The position numbers were made by a program, and so were the translations under genes. The notes beneath the pieces were generated by a model. The model was not told the DNA's origin. It made no database searches and saw only the letters and a program-made list of their open reading frames with translations. This document shows positions 1 to 18,200 of a stretch of DNA of 64,000 nt, piece after piece (positions within the stretch are counted from its first letter, which is position 1; each line of letters begins with the position of its first letter). Source of the stretch: Agelaius tricolor (taxonomy: Eukaryota; Chordata; Aves; Passeriformes; Icteridae); contig JALJCS010000036.1 in NCBI GenBank assembly GCA_023055355.1, positions 1,863,501-1,927,500 of the forward strand, read 5' to 3'.

Positions 1-352
1 CTTCCTAGGAATCCCAAACACTCCTTCAGGACCCCAAACCCTCCTTAAAGACCTCAAACCCTCCTTAAGGATCCCAACCCCCCCCCCCGGGGACCCCAAA
101 CTCTCCTTAAGGACCCCAAACCCTCCTTAAGGACCTCAAATCCTCCTTAGGAATCCCAAACACTCCTTAGGGACCCCAAACTCTCTTTAAGGACCCCAAA
201 ACATCCTTAGGGACCCCAAACTCTCCTTAAGGACCTCAAATCCTCCTTGGGAATCCCAAACCCTCCTTAGGGATCCCAAACCCTCCTTAAGGATCCCAAA
301 CCATCCTTAGGGATCCCAAACCCTCCTTAGGGACCCCAAACCCTCACTGAAC
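1..352. repeat. ~21-bp minisatellite, left window edge
   Basis: About 16 imperfect copies of a roughly 21-bp unit of the form CCTCCTTAAGGACCCCAAAC, with TAGG/AAGG and CCCC/TCCC variants. The array is cut by the window edge. No coding potential is seen. Confidence 0.9.
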
Positions 353-525
353 AGGCCCCACGTGCCCCGGCTGCCACGTCAGGGGCCACAGCTGGGGCTG
401 TGACACACCTGGGCTGGCTGGTGGCCGGAAGTCACACCTGGGATGAGGGGTTGGGGACAAATCCTGGCCCCGTGGGCGTGGGGGATTCTGCAGAAGAGAC
501 TTTTCCGGGGCCCACGCGCCGCCGC

Positions 526-1050
526 CGGGGTTTGTGCCACGCTCAGCGTTTTTGGGAAAGCCAAAGGTGCCCACGGGGTTTGTGCCACGCTCAGCACTCT
601 CAGGAAAGCCAGAGGTGCCCAAATTTGTGCCATGCTCAGCATTTTGGGAAGGCCAGAGGTGCCCGGGTTTGTGCCACTCTCAGCGTTTTTGGGAAAGCCA
701 AAGGTGCCCACGGGGTTTGTGCCACTCTCAGTGTTCTCACCCAGAGGTGCCCACGGGGTTTGTGCCATGTTCAGCACCCTCAGCAAGGCCAGAGGTGCCC
801 AAATTTGTGCCATGTTCAGCGTTTTTGGGAATGCCAGAGGTGCCCGTGGGGTTTGTGCCACTCTCAGGGTTCTCACCCCGAGGTTCCTGTAGGGTTTGTG
901 CCACTCTCAGCACTCTCAGGAATGCCAGAGATGCCCAGATTTGTGCCACACTCAGCGTTTTTGGGAATGCCAGAGGTGCCCGTGGGATTTGTGCCACTCT
1001 CAGCACTCTCAGGAATCCCAGAGGTGCCCGTGGGGTTTGCAGAGATCCTG
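526..1050. repeat. ~44-48-bp minisatellite upstream of LCK
   Basis: Tandem units built around TTTGTGCCAC-CTCAGC, TTTTTGGGAA-GCCA and GAGGTGCCC. TTTGTGC recurs at 531, 579, 624, 668 and 716, a spacing of 44-48 bp. Open frames on both strands here are products of the repeat. Confidence 0.9.
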
Positions 1051-1527
1051 ACAAAGGTGCCCACACCCTGGTGCCATCGTGGGGACACCGTTGTCACCGT
1101 GGCTGAGCCTCGAGGGCATTGCAGGACCGGGGGTTTAGGAACAGCCCTGCTGCAGCAGGAATGGGGCTGGGTGGGAATGTGGGGATGTGGGATGGGAATT
1201 TGTAGGAAAAGGAGTTTGGATGTGCCCACATCCGGCTGTGAGATGGGTTTTAGGGTCGGGGAGGTGCTTGCCCAGCCAGAGCCCGTTAAAGGCGAGCTGC
1301 AGGAGCGTGTTAATTGCTATGTTAATTGCTAATGGGATGTTAATGAGGAGGTTGTTATGTGCAGGGAGAGCAGAGGGATCAGCCCCAGGGTGGCACAGCG
1401 GGGAGGAGCCGGCACAGAGGAGCCTCAGGCTGGGCACTAATTGCCTTCAGTGGTTTTAATTAACGAAGGCAGGATAAATTAGGAGGAAATAACGGCTGGT
1501 GGCAGTCAGGGAATGTCCCAGGGAATG
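1051..1527. other. LCK: Upstream region of LCK, no gene seen
   Basis: Mostly unique sequence. An AT-rich patch at about 1306-1350 has repeated GTTAATTGCTA and TTAATG motifs, and 1456-1492 holds a second TTAATTAAC-like patch. Both stand out against the GC-rich surroundings and could be regulatory. The non-coding first exon(s) of LCK should lie here or further left, but I could not place a donor with confidence. Confidence 0.4.
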
Positions 1528-1668
1528 CATGGATGGATGGATGGATGGATGGATGGATGGATGGATGGATGGATGGATGGATCCATGGGCAGATGGACGG
1601 ATGGATGGATGGACGGACGGATGGATGGACGGACGGACGGATGGATGGATGGATGGATGGATGGATGC
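1528..1668. repeat. (GGAT)n microsatellite, LCK intron 1
   Basis: About 140 bp of GGAT repeats with GGAC interruptions, ending about 75 bp before the LCK start exon. It produces spurious Met-Asp-Gly-Trp open frames on one strand and His-Pro-Ser-Ile frames on the other. Confidence 0.95.
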
Positions 1669-1746
1669 AGGAATGGGGATGTCCTGGAGCAGTAGGAGAG
1701 CCACTGATGGGGCTGCCCTGTGTCCCCTGTGTCCCCCACAGCCACC

Positions 1747-8218
<6,472 letters not shown>

Positions 8219-8744
8219 GCCTTTGGGGTCCCCACAGACCCCATGGACGCCGCCCCGGCCTGGGGGTGAACTCTGTGAACATTTGCAGCGCTCCAGAGCT
8301 TGGGAGCAGCAGATTTGACTCCTTCAGGAGGGGCTGAGCAGACCCCCAAGCGCTGGGGGATGGCACAGGGTGCCCACCCTGCTGTCCCTGCCCTTCCAGG
8401 CAGGCCCCAGCCCCTCAGGGCTCCCCTAAGCCCGCTCTGTGCCCCCTTCACCCCCTGGGCATGGCCAGAACAGACCCCCAAATGCTAAGGGATGGCACAG
8501 GGTGCCCAGGGGGTGCCCACCCTGCTATCCGGTGCCCACTTTGCTGTCCCTGCCCTTCCCTGGGCCACATCCCGGCCCCAGCCCCTCAGGGCTCCCCTCA
8601 GCCCGCTCTGTGCCCCCTTCACCCCTCAGTGATGGCAGGAGCCCCCCCAGCAGCGCTGCCCACTGCACCCCCTCGGCTGCGGGACGCTCCCTCTCCCCCT
8701 GCCCCAGGGTGTTTGCAGGACCTCTCCCACAATAATTTTGGGGA

Positions 8745-8750
8745 AATAAA
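8745..8750 (+). terminator. LCK: LCK polyadenylation signal
   Basis: AATAAA about 530 bp after the stop codon, followed by a G/T-rich stretch. It implies an LCK 3'UTR of about 0.55 kb. Confidence 0.8.
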
Positions 8751-8774
8751 GGCCATTTCAGCGGCGGGGGCCTC

Positions 8775-9120
8775 GCAGGGCCGGACTGCCATGGGATGGG
8801 GTATGTGGGGTGATGCCCGCGGGGCACGGACCCCACTGGGGGTACACGGACCCCACTCGCACCAACTCAGCCCGGGGAGCCCCTGGGACCCCCCTGACCC
8901 CACCTCAGCCCTGGGAGCCCCCCCAGACCCTCCCTCGCTCACCCCCTGCCCTGGGGTCCCCCCTCCCCTAGGATGGTTCAGCCCCCCCTTAACCCCCCCT
9001 CAGGGAATGGTTCCTCCCCGCCCACCTGGACACCCCTCAGCGATGGTACATCCTCCCCCCTCCGTCCCCCGCCTCAGTGGTACAGCCCAAGCTCCCCCGG
9101 CGCTCAGCCTAACTTGCTAG
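8775..9120. other. LCK-HDAC1 intergenic spacer
   Basis: A short C-rich spacer with loose CCCTGGGA/CCCCCT repetition and no gene. LCK and HDAC1 are tandem genes with only about 0.5 kb between the LCK poly(A) signal and the HDAC1 start codon. Confidence 0.6.
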
Positions 9121-9280
9121 GTGCCGCTGCGGCTTGCGATTGGTCAGCTGGCGAGAGGGGGCGGAACGGAGAGCTGCGATTGGACGAAACAGCGCGGGAG
9201 GCGGGGCCGCGGGCCCGGGGCGGGCAGGGTTGGTTGCGCGGCGCGGCGGCGGGTCGGGCGCTGTGAGGGGAGGCAGGAAA
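9121..9280 (+). promoter_or_regulatory. HDAC1: HDAC1 CpG promoter with paired inverted CCAAT boxes
   Basis: A GC/CpG-rich segment immediately before the HDAC1 ATG. Two ATTGG motifs (inverted CCAAT, NF-Y type) lie at 9139-9143 and 9179-9183, 40 bp apart. GC boxes follow at about 9192-9230 (GGCGGGGC, GGGGCGGGC). There is no TATA box. This fits a housekeeping promoter. The exact transcription start cannot be read. Confidence 0.75.
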
Positions 9281-12200
9281 ATGGCGCTGACGCAGGGCAC
9301 GAAGCGCAAAGTCTGCTACTACTACGATGGTGAGGGGCTGCGGGCACCCGGCGGGGCCGCCGGGCCGCGGGGGAGCCGTCCCGGGGCGGGGGGGAGTGGG
9401 GGGCTGAGGGGGCGGGGTTGAGAGGTGAGGGGAGAATGGGGGGGTGAGGGGTCACTGAGGGGGAATGGGGAGGGGCGGTGAGGGTAATGGGGTCACTGAG
9501 GGAGGATGGGGGTGCTGGGGGTGGGATGAGAGGTTGGGAATGGGGGATCATTGGGGTCATGGAGGTGAGGGGGGTTTAAAGGTTTGGGGATGGATCTTGG
9601 GGGTATTGATGGGCAGGGGAGGTCAGGGCATGGGGATCAAGGGTGGTGTGGGAGGGCATGGCAGGGATGTGGGGAGCACTGGGGAGGAGAATGGGATGAG
9701 AGGGGAAGATCGGGGGGCTGGGATGGGGAAATGGGGAGATTTGGGGGAAGATCAGGGGGATGAGGAAATGTGAGTATTTAGGTGAAGATCAGGGGGATGA
9801 GGAAATGTGAGGCTTTAGGGGAAGATCAGGGGGATGAGGAAATGTGAGGCTTTAGGGGAAGATCAGGGGGATGAGGAAATGTGAGGATTTAGAGGAAGAT
9901 CAGGGAGATGGGATTGGGAAATGGGGAGATTTGGGAGAAGATCAAGGGGATGGGGAAATGTGGAATTTGGGGATTTGTGAGATGGGAAAGGCAGGGAAAT
10001 GTCCAGGTTGGTGAGAGGGGCTCGAGGCCAGGAGAGGCTTTGGGGGCTGAGATGCTGGAGGAGGATTTTGGGGAGGTGCTGGACGGGCTCTGAGGAGACT
10101 GAGCCACTCCTGGGACAGCGCTTTGGGGTCAGGAGGGGACAAAAAGGATTTGGGAGCCAGGCTGGCTGTGTGTGCAGGGAGCCAGGAACATCCTTCAGCT
10201 CTGGCTCCTTTTGGGGCTGCCCGAGCAGCAGAAAAATCCCAAACCCTTCCCTGGGTGTCCTGTGGGGCTGAGAAATCCCAGTCCTGCCCCTCTCCCTTCC
10301 CCTGCTCCTTTTTCACTGGCTCTGGGCTCCCCTTGTGTCAGAGACCTTGTGCAATCCTCTGAAACCAAATAAAAACTTCTTCTTGCTGCTTTTTCCCCTC
10401 TCTAAAGATGTGCCCAGTGCAGGAACAAATCCTATCCTATTTTTTCCCCTCTAAAATATGATTTCTTTCCCTCTAAAATATGATTTCTTTCCCTCTAAAA
10501 TGTGATTTTTTCCCCTCTAAAAATGTGATTTTTTCCCACTAAAAATATGATTTTTTCCCTCTAAAAATATGGGTTTTTTCTCTCTAGAAATGTAATTTTT
10601 TTCCCACTAAAAATGTGATTTTTTTCCCCTCTAAAATGTGATTTTTTCCCTCTAAAATGTGATGTTTTTCCCCCTTAAATGGGAGATTTTCAGCCCCGCT
10701 GGGTTCTAATTTTTAAAGGCATTTAATTCTATCTGAAATATGAAATAAGAGCAGCTGTTTTGTTTGAAATGCTGCTGCTGCCCTGCAGGTCTTTGCTGCA
10801 CAAGAATTTCACAAATTTGAATTCCATACTTTGTGGTGAGATTTTAGTGCCTTTTTTTTTAATTTTATTTTTTAACTTTTAGTGCCTTTTTTTGTAATTT
10901 TTAATTTTTTTTTTTCTTTTTCACTGTTCTTTTCTGAGCTTGAACATCCACAGCTGAGGGGGTAAAAAAACTGAGAGGAAATAAATCATTTGTTCATTTT
11001 TTTTCCCACCCTGGGAGGTTAAAACAGCCCAACCTGGTGGTGAGAATTCCCTGAATTTTATGGGATGAAGGAATTGGGGTCTGAGGGAAGCTTTGGATGC
11101 ATTTTCTCCTTTCAGAGCTCCCTTTGGAGGGATTTAACCCCAGCAGATAATGCTAAATTCACACTTTTTAATCTGCTCTGACATCCAGGGATGTGCTCAG
11201 CACAGGGAACACGAGCTCAGCCTTGGCCCATTCAAAAATGGGGATTTTTTAAAAAAGCTTCACTGAGTTCTCTGCTTGTATTTTCTCTCTGCAGAGCCTC
11301 AAATATCTCTTGAAAGCTCCCCAAAATTTTGATTTTTGAGGTGGTAAAATACATCCCTGAAAGTGGCGTGGTGTGGATTGGCAACATTTCAGAAAATGGA
11401 ATTATTTCCAGTGGGGAAAAAAAATTTAGATTTAAAAAAAAGTGAAAGAACATTTCCCCAGAGCTCCACAAACAGGAGCAGATTTGCCTGAATTTGGGAT
11501 TTGCACTTCTGGCATCTCCTGAAAATCCATCCATGGCCAGAGGAGGGAAAACTGCTTGTGCTGAAGGTGCAGGGCGCTGATGAAATCTGAATTCTGCTCT
11601 CTGAGTCACTGGCCAGACTGGATTGGAGCTCCTGCTTCCCAAAAGGAGCAGGACCAGCTTGCTCTGCTTCCCCAGGAAAATGAGGCTTGGGAGAGATTCC
11701 TGCTCCCTGCAGCCAAAGGGGAAATCTGAAAGGGAAATTGCTGGGAATTTCAGGGAAATGAGCGCCCCAGGGAAAGGAGGTGGGGTAAAAATCCCATTTC
11801 TCAGTTTGGAGCGGGAAATCCACATCAGGAGGGGACTTTGGGGCCATAAGAGAATTCCTGAGGGGTGGCTGGGAATGCTCTGGGGGTTGGAAGGAATAAA
11901 AAGGGGTGAAAAGAAGAGTGGGGCTGTAAAAGCAGAGCTGGGTGGTGTTGGCAGAGTTCAGAGTTCCCTGGATCCCGTTTCCCTTGGGTAAACAGGAGGA
12001 AAGTGAGGCTCAGGCTGGGAGTTCCTGGGCTGAGTCACTCCCTGAGCTGGGGTGAACTGCAGGGCTCCTGCTGGGGCTGGGAAACAGCCCTGGGACTGAG
12101 CCTAAACCTGGGAAACAGCCCTGGGACTGAGATCCTCTGACCCTAAACCTGGGAAACATCCCTGGAACTGGGACTGAGCCCAAACCTGGGAAACAGCCCT

Positions 12201-15200
12201 GGGACTGAGATCCTCTGACCCTAAACCTGGGAAACAGCCCTGGGACTGAGCCCAAACCTGGGAAACATCCCTGGGACTGAGATCCTCTGACCCTAAACCT
12301 GGGAAACAGCCCTGGGACTGAGATCCTCTGACCCTAAACCTGGGAAACAGCCCTGGCACTGACCCCAAACCTGGGAAACAGCCCTGGGACTGAGATCCTC
12401 TGAGCCCAAACCTGGGAAACATCCCTGGAACTGAGATCCTCTGACCCTAAACCTGGGAAACAGCCCTGGGACTGACCCCAAACCTGGGAAACATCCCTGG
12501 GACTGAGCCCTGACCCCAAACCTGGGAAACCTCCCTGGGACTGACCCCAAACCTGGGAAACAGCCCTGGGACTGACCCCAAACCTGGGAAACAGCCCTGG
12601 GACTGAGCCCTGACCCTAAACCTGGGAAACATCCCTGGGACTGACCCCAAACCTGGGAAACAGCCCTGGGACTGAGCCCTGAGCCCCTCTGACCCCAGAT
12701 TTGGGAGAACATCCCTGGCACTGAGCCCTGAGCCCCTGTGAGCCCAAAGCTGGGAGGATTCCTCCTCTGCACTGCCCCAGCCATGCCATGGGTTGGGTTG
12801 GGAGATGATCCAGCCCCTTTCCAAAGGCATGGACACCTTCCACTGGTAGCATTCCAAATTCCCTGGCTCCAATTTGAGGGGCAGCCCTGAATCCATGGAT
12901 ATCCCTGGAGATTCCCAATCTTGGAGATTCTTCCTCTGCACTGCCATGGGATGGTTTGGATTCAGAGCCATGGGATGGTTTGGATCCAGAGCCATGGGAT
13001 GGTTTGGATTGAGAGCCATGGGATGGTTTGGATTGAGAGCCATGGGATGGTTTGGATTCAAAGCCATGGAATGGTTTGGGTTGGGAGCCGTGGGATGGTT
13101 TGGGAGCCATGGGATGGTTTGGATTCAGAGCCATGGAATGGTTTGGGTTGGGAGCCATGGAATGGTTTGGATTCAGAGCCATGGAATGGTCTGGGTTCAG
13201 AGCCATGGGATGGTTTGGATTCAGAGCCATGGAATGGTTTGGGAGCCATGGAATGGTTTGGATTCAGAGCCATGGAATGGTCTGGGTTCAGAGCCATGGA
13301 ATGGTTTGGATTCAGAGCCATGGGATGGTTTGGATTCAGAGCCATGGAATGGTTTGGATTCAGAGCCATGGGATGGTTTGGATTCAGAGCCATGGAATGG
13401 TTTGGATTCAGAGCCATGGAATGGTCTGGGTTCAGAGCCATGGGATGGTTTGGATTCAGAGCCATGGAATGGTTTGGGTTCAGAGCCATGGGATGGTTTG
13501 GATTCAGAGCCATGGAATGGTTTGGGTTCAGAGCCATGGGATGGTTTGGATTCAGAGCCATGGAATGGTTTGGGTTCAGAGCCATGGGATGGTTTGGATT
13601 CAGAGCCATGGAATGGTTTGGGTTGGGAGCCATGGAATGGTTTGGATTCAGAGCCATGGGATGGTTTGGCAGCCATGGAATGGTTTGGATTCAGAGCCAT
13701 GGGATGGTTTGGATTCAGAGCCATGGAATGGTTTGGGTTGGGAGCCATGGAATGGTTTGGGTTGGGAGATGATCCAGCAGCACTGATCCAATTCCAGCCT
13801 CTTTCCTCTGGCATTCCAAATTCCCTGTGTGAAATTTGAGGGTGAAAACCCTTAATCCATGGATTTCCCTGTGCCAGGAAGGTGGGAAATCCCAGTCACT
13901 GCTGGAGGAGAAACAAATCCCAGAGGAGCTGATGGTTCCCCCTGCAGGAATTGCTGACAAACTCCTTTCTGCTTCCAGGGGATGTTGGGAATTATTATTA
14001 TGGCCAAGGACACCCCATGAAACCCCACAGGATCCGCATGACCCACAACCTCCTGCTCAACTATGGCCTCTACAGGAAGATGGAGATCTATGTAAGCTCA
14101 TTATTGCATGTCATAATTAATGTTTCATGCTTTAATTGTGGAGCTTTTCTCTGGGAGGAAAGGAGCAAACCCCAATCCGTTGTGTTGGTGCATTTCTGGT
14201 TTCTTCTCAGAAAGTGAGGGGTTCTGTGCTTCAGAGAGGCTTTGCAGCCAGCAAAACTGATTTTAATCCTTGAAATTAAATTTATTTCCACGTCTGCCTA
14301 TGTAACACTCACCAACAGTGCCATTCTTACCTTTCAAATTCACTTTTTCCTACTTAGCACTGCTGCTTTGATACTTCTCACAGTTCCTGGGGGGAAATGT
14401 GGCACTGGAAATGGGAACTGGGAAGGGAGTAAATCCCAAAGCAAATCCCAAAGCAAATCCCAAAGCAATCCTTGCTGTGTTGCTGTCCTTGCAGCGTCCC
14501 CACAAGGCCAATGCAGAGGAGATGACCAAGTACCACAGCGATGATTACATCAAATTCCTGAGGTCCATCCGCCCTGACAACATGTCTGAGTACAGCAAGC
14601 AGATGCAGAGATGTGAGTGGTGCTGCAGCTGAGAACCTGGAAGTTTGAGATAAATTTCTGACTTTGCTGCTTTTTTTTTTGGGCATTTTTCTGGTGAATA
14701 AAGAATTTAAAACCAGGTCCCACTCTCAAGCTTAAGGAGTTGAGGGAAATCCTCTCACCTGGCTGTATTTTGGGGTTTTTTTTGTTGCCTAAATTTCTTT
14801 CCTGGCTTGGAGATGACAGAATTGCTCCATTTCTGACCTGTGTGGAGTTTGTGTTTGTGCTCATCTTCAACCAGAAGAGTTGGTTTAAAACCAGCACATC
14901 TAAAACCAGCAAATTAAAAAAGCCTCAAATCCTCAATTCTACCCCAAATCTGAAGGATTTTCAGGGCAGGGTGAGATACTCATCAATACCTGATGATTTT
15001 ATGGGTTAATTTCTTATTCCAACCTCTCCAATCCATGGAGCAGCTGTTTAATGGTACAAAACCCTGATTTGGTGTCTCAGCCACTCTGAGCTGATGTTTT
15101 TATGGCAAAATAAATTTCTAACCAGCCCTGCCAACCAGTGGGGAGAGCTCAAGCTTCATTTAAACAACATTTCACTCTTGGAAACCCCCTGAGAGCTGAA

Positions 15201-18200
15201 GGGGACAGATATTTCTGCAGAGGTTCGTGATTAATACACACTGAAAGCTTCCCCCAGCCCATGATATTCTTTAATCCACCAAATGACATCCAGCAAAATG
15301 GATTTTTATACCCAAAGTGACCTGTTTACCCCTGGAGCAGCCACAGCTCATGAACACTCAGCTCTCTCTGGTGCTCAGTGTTTTTTCTGCACTGTTTGTT
15401 ATTCCTGCAAAAGTCAAAATGTGAATTTGAAACATGCAAAGGACAGAGCTTTTCTTCCACAAAACCTGCTGGAAAGGGCACAAGCAGTCTCTAATTCCAT
15501 TTTGGCATGCCAGGCTTGGGCAGAGTGAATCAAAGGGCCTGAAGTTTAATTTCTGGTAATGAGTGACTATTTTTAATAGTGGAATTAATTACAGCAAGAA
15601 TTTATTGAGGCTAAAACTCCAGTAGTGCTGAGAAGCCAAAGCTGTGGGATCTGAAGTCAAAGGAGTGTGCAAAGTGTCAGCCACACATTTCCATTGCATC
15701 ATTTGATCTCTGCATTTCCTTTAACACTTTTGGCCACGTTACAAATCCAAATATTGGGGTAAAATTCTGATTTTATTTCTGCTTTTATTTTAATGATTTT
15801 TTTTTCCCTTTCTCTTCCAGTTAATGTTGGGGAGGACTGCCCTGTGTTTGATGGGCTCTTTGAGTTCTGTCAGCTCTCTGCTGGAGGCTCTGTTGGTAAG
15901 ATCACAAATCCTGTGGATTTTTTATTGTGTTTTATTTTATTTTCTGTCTCTGTGAACCTATTGATGATTTAATAATGAAATCCAGATTTCTCCAAGCTCT
16001 CTGCCTGTTGAATCCCTTTTCATTTGTTAATCACTAATTTGGGTTCCCTCCCTGAAGGAGTGAGGAGCTCTGTAACAACACCAGTGAGTTAAAACAAAAA
16101 AGAAAGAGTTAAAACCACAACAGCACAGTTGAATAAAAAAAAAATCAACCTGAGCTTTACATTGAAATAAAAGTTGTAAAAGTCTCACTCTGAGCAGGCA
16201 CAACCTGAAAAGGAAAGACCAGTGTGGCTTAGGTGCTGTTTTTAAAAAAAAAAGCAGAAACTGAAAGGTTTGAGAGCTGGAACATTGAAATTTTATTTTT
16301 TTTTTATTTTCTCACAAGTCCCAGCAGAGCTGTTTGTGTGCACAGCCTGAGCTCTGTGGCTGCTGCTGCCACAGTGACACCTCCAGCCTGGATTTCCTGT
16401 GCCAGCAGCAGCCTCTGAAGCAGCTCTGTGCTCTCTCTGCTCCCAGGGCTGCAGAATTCCACAGAATTCCTGATTTATTGGGATCCTGGCAGGTTCCAGA
16501 ACGTGCAGAATGTTGGTGGAAGGGGCTGGGGTAGGGGAACTTCCTCTGGATGCATTTTCACTCCATGACCTGAACAAATCTCAGCTCAAACCTTGCTCTG
16601 CTCAGGGCTCTGAGAAACCAGGGTGAGCCCAGCTGGGTGCTGGGTTTGTGGGGATTTTCCTGCTCTGAGGCAAAAGTGGGAAAGGGTGAGAAATATTTCC
16701 CATTTCCCTTGGTTTGTGGGGACATCCAGAGTCAAACCCTGGAGCAGGAGCCCCCAAAAACCCCAGGGAGGAGCTGGAGCTTCAACCTCAGGCTCTGATT
16801 GAGGCTTTTCCCTCCTGCCTTAATTTCTTGGAATTGGGATTTCCTCCTCAAACCTTGCTCTGTTCAGGGCTCTGAAAAACCCAGATTGTCTCCAGAGTGA
16901 CCCCAGCTGGGTGCTGATTTTTGGGGATTTTCCTGCTCTGAGGAAAGGATGAGAAATATTTCCCATTTTCCCTTGGTTTTTGGAGACACCCTTTAGCAGG
17001 GAGCCCCTAAAACCCCAGGGAGGAGCTGGAGCTTCAACCTCAGGCTCTGTTTGAGGTTTTCCCTCCTGCTTTAACCTGTGTGGGATTTCCTCCTCAAACC
17101 TTGCTCTGCTCAGGGCTCTGAGAAACCCAGATTATCTCAGGGTGACCCCAGCTGGGTTTGTGGGGATTTTCCTGCTCTGAGGCCAAAGTGGGAAAGGATG
17201 AGAAATATTTCCCATTTTCCCTTGATTTGTGGGGACATCCAGAGTCAAACCCTGGAGCAGGAGCCCCCAAAAACCCCAGGGAGGAGCTGGAGCTTCCCCT
17301 CAGGCTCTGTTTGAGGCTTTTCCCTCCTCCCTTAACCTGTGTGGGATTTCCTCCCCCAGCCAGTGCTGTGAAGCTGAACAAGCAGCAGACAGACATTGCA
17401 GTGAACTGGGCTGGAGGTCTCCACCACGCCAAGAAATCAGAAGCCTCTGGGTTCTGCTACGTCAACGACATCGTGCTGGCCATCCTGGAGCTGCTCAAGT
17501 ACGGGCAGCGCCTCTGCCTCCTCTTCCTCACTGCTCCTCCTCAGCATTTTTCATTTATTCTGGGTGTTTTCTGGGTTTTTTTGGGCTCTGCTCCCCTCTC
17601 TCTCAAAAGGGATTTTGGCAAAAAAAAACCTCCAAAATTTTTGGGAATGTAATATATAATATGTGATATATGACATATAATATATGACATATAATATATG
17701 ACATATAATATATGACATATAATATATGACATATAATATATGATATATAATATATAATATACGACATATAATATATTATATATAATATAATATAATTTAG
17801 CATATGCCATGACATTACATTATATGATATGATATATAATATATGATAATATGATAATATATAATATATAACATATAATATGTAATATGTAATATATAAT
17901 ATAATTTAGTATATGCCACGACATTACATTATATAATATGACATATAATATATGATATAATATAGAATATTTGATATATAATAATATCTAATATATAATA
18001 TAATATGGTACCATGTGATATAATGTAATATAAGATATAATATAATAAATATATAATATATACTATAATATAACTATAATATAACATATATATAACTATA
18101 ACATTACACAGCATAACATTTAGAAAAATATATAATAATATGCATAATATAATATATGAGATATATAATTATAATAATTCTAATACAGATTATTATGTAC

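Noticed and set aside
12874..13839. 321-aa and overlapping frames on both strands
   Set aside because: The 24-bp repeat keeps every stop-free frame open; the sequence is within HDAC1 intron 1 and is repetitive.
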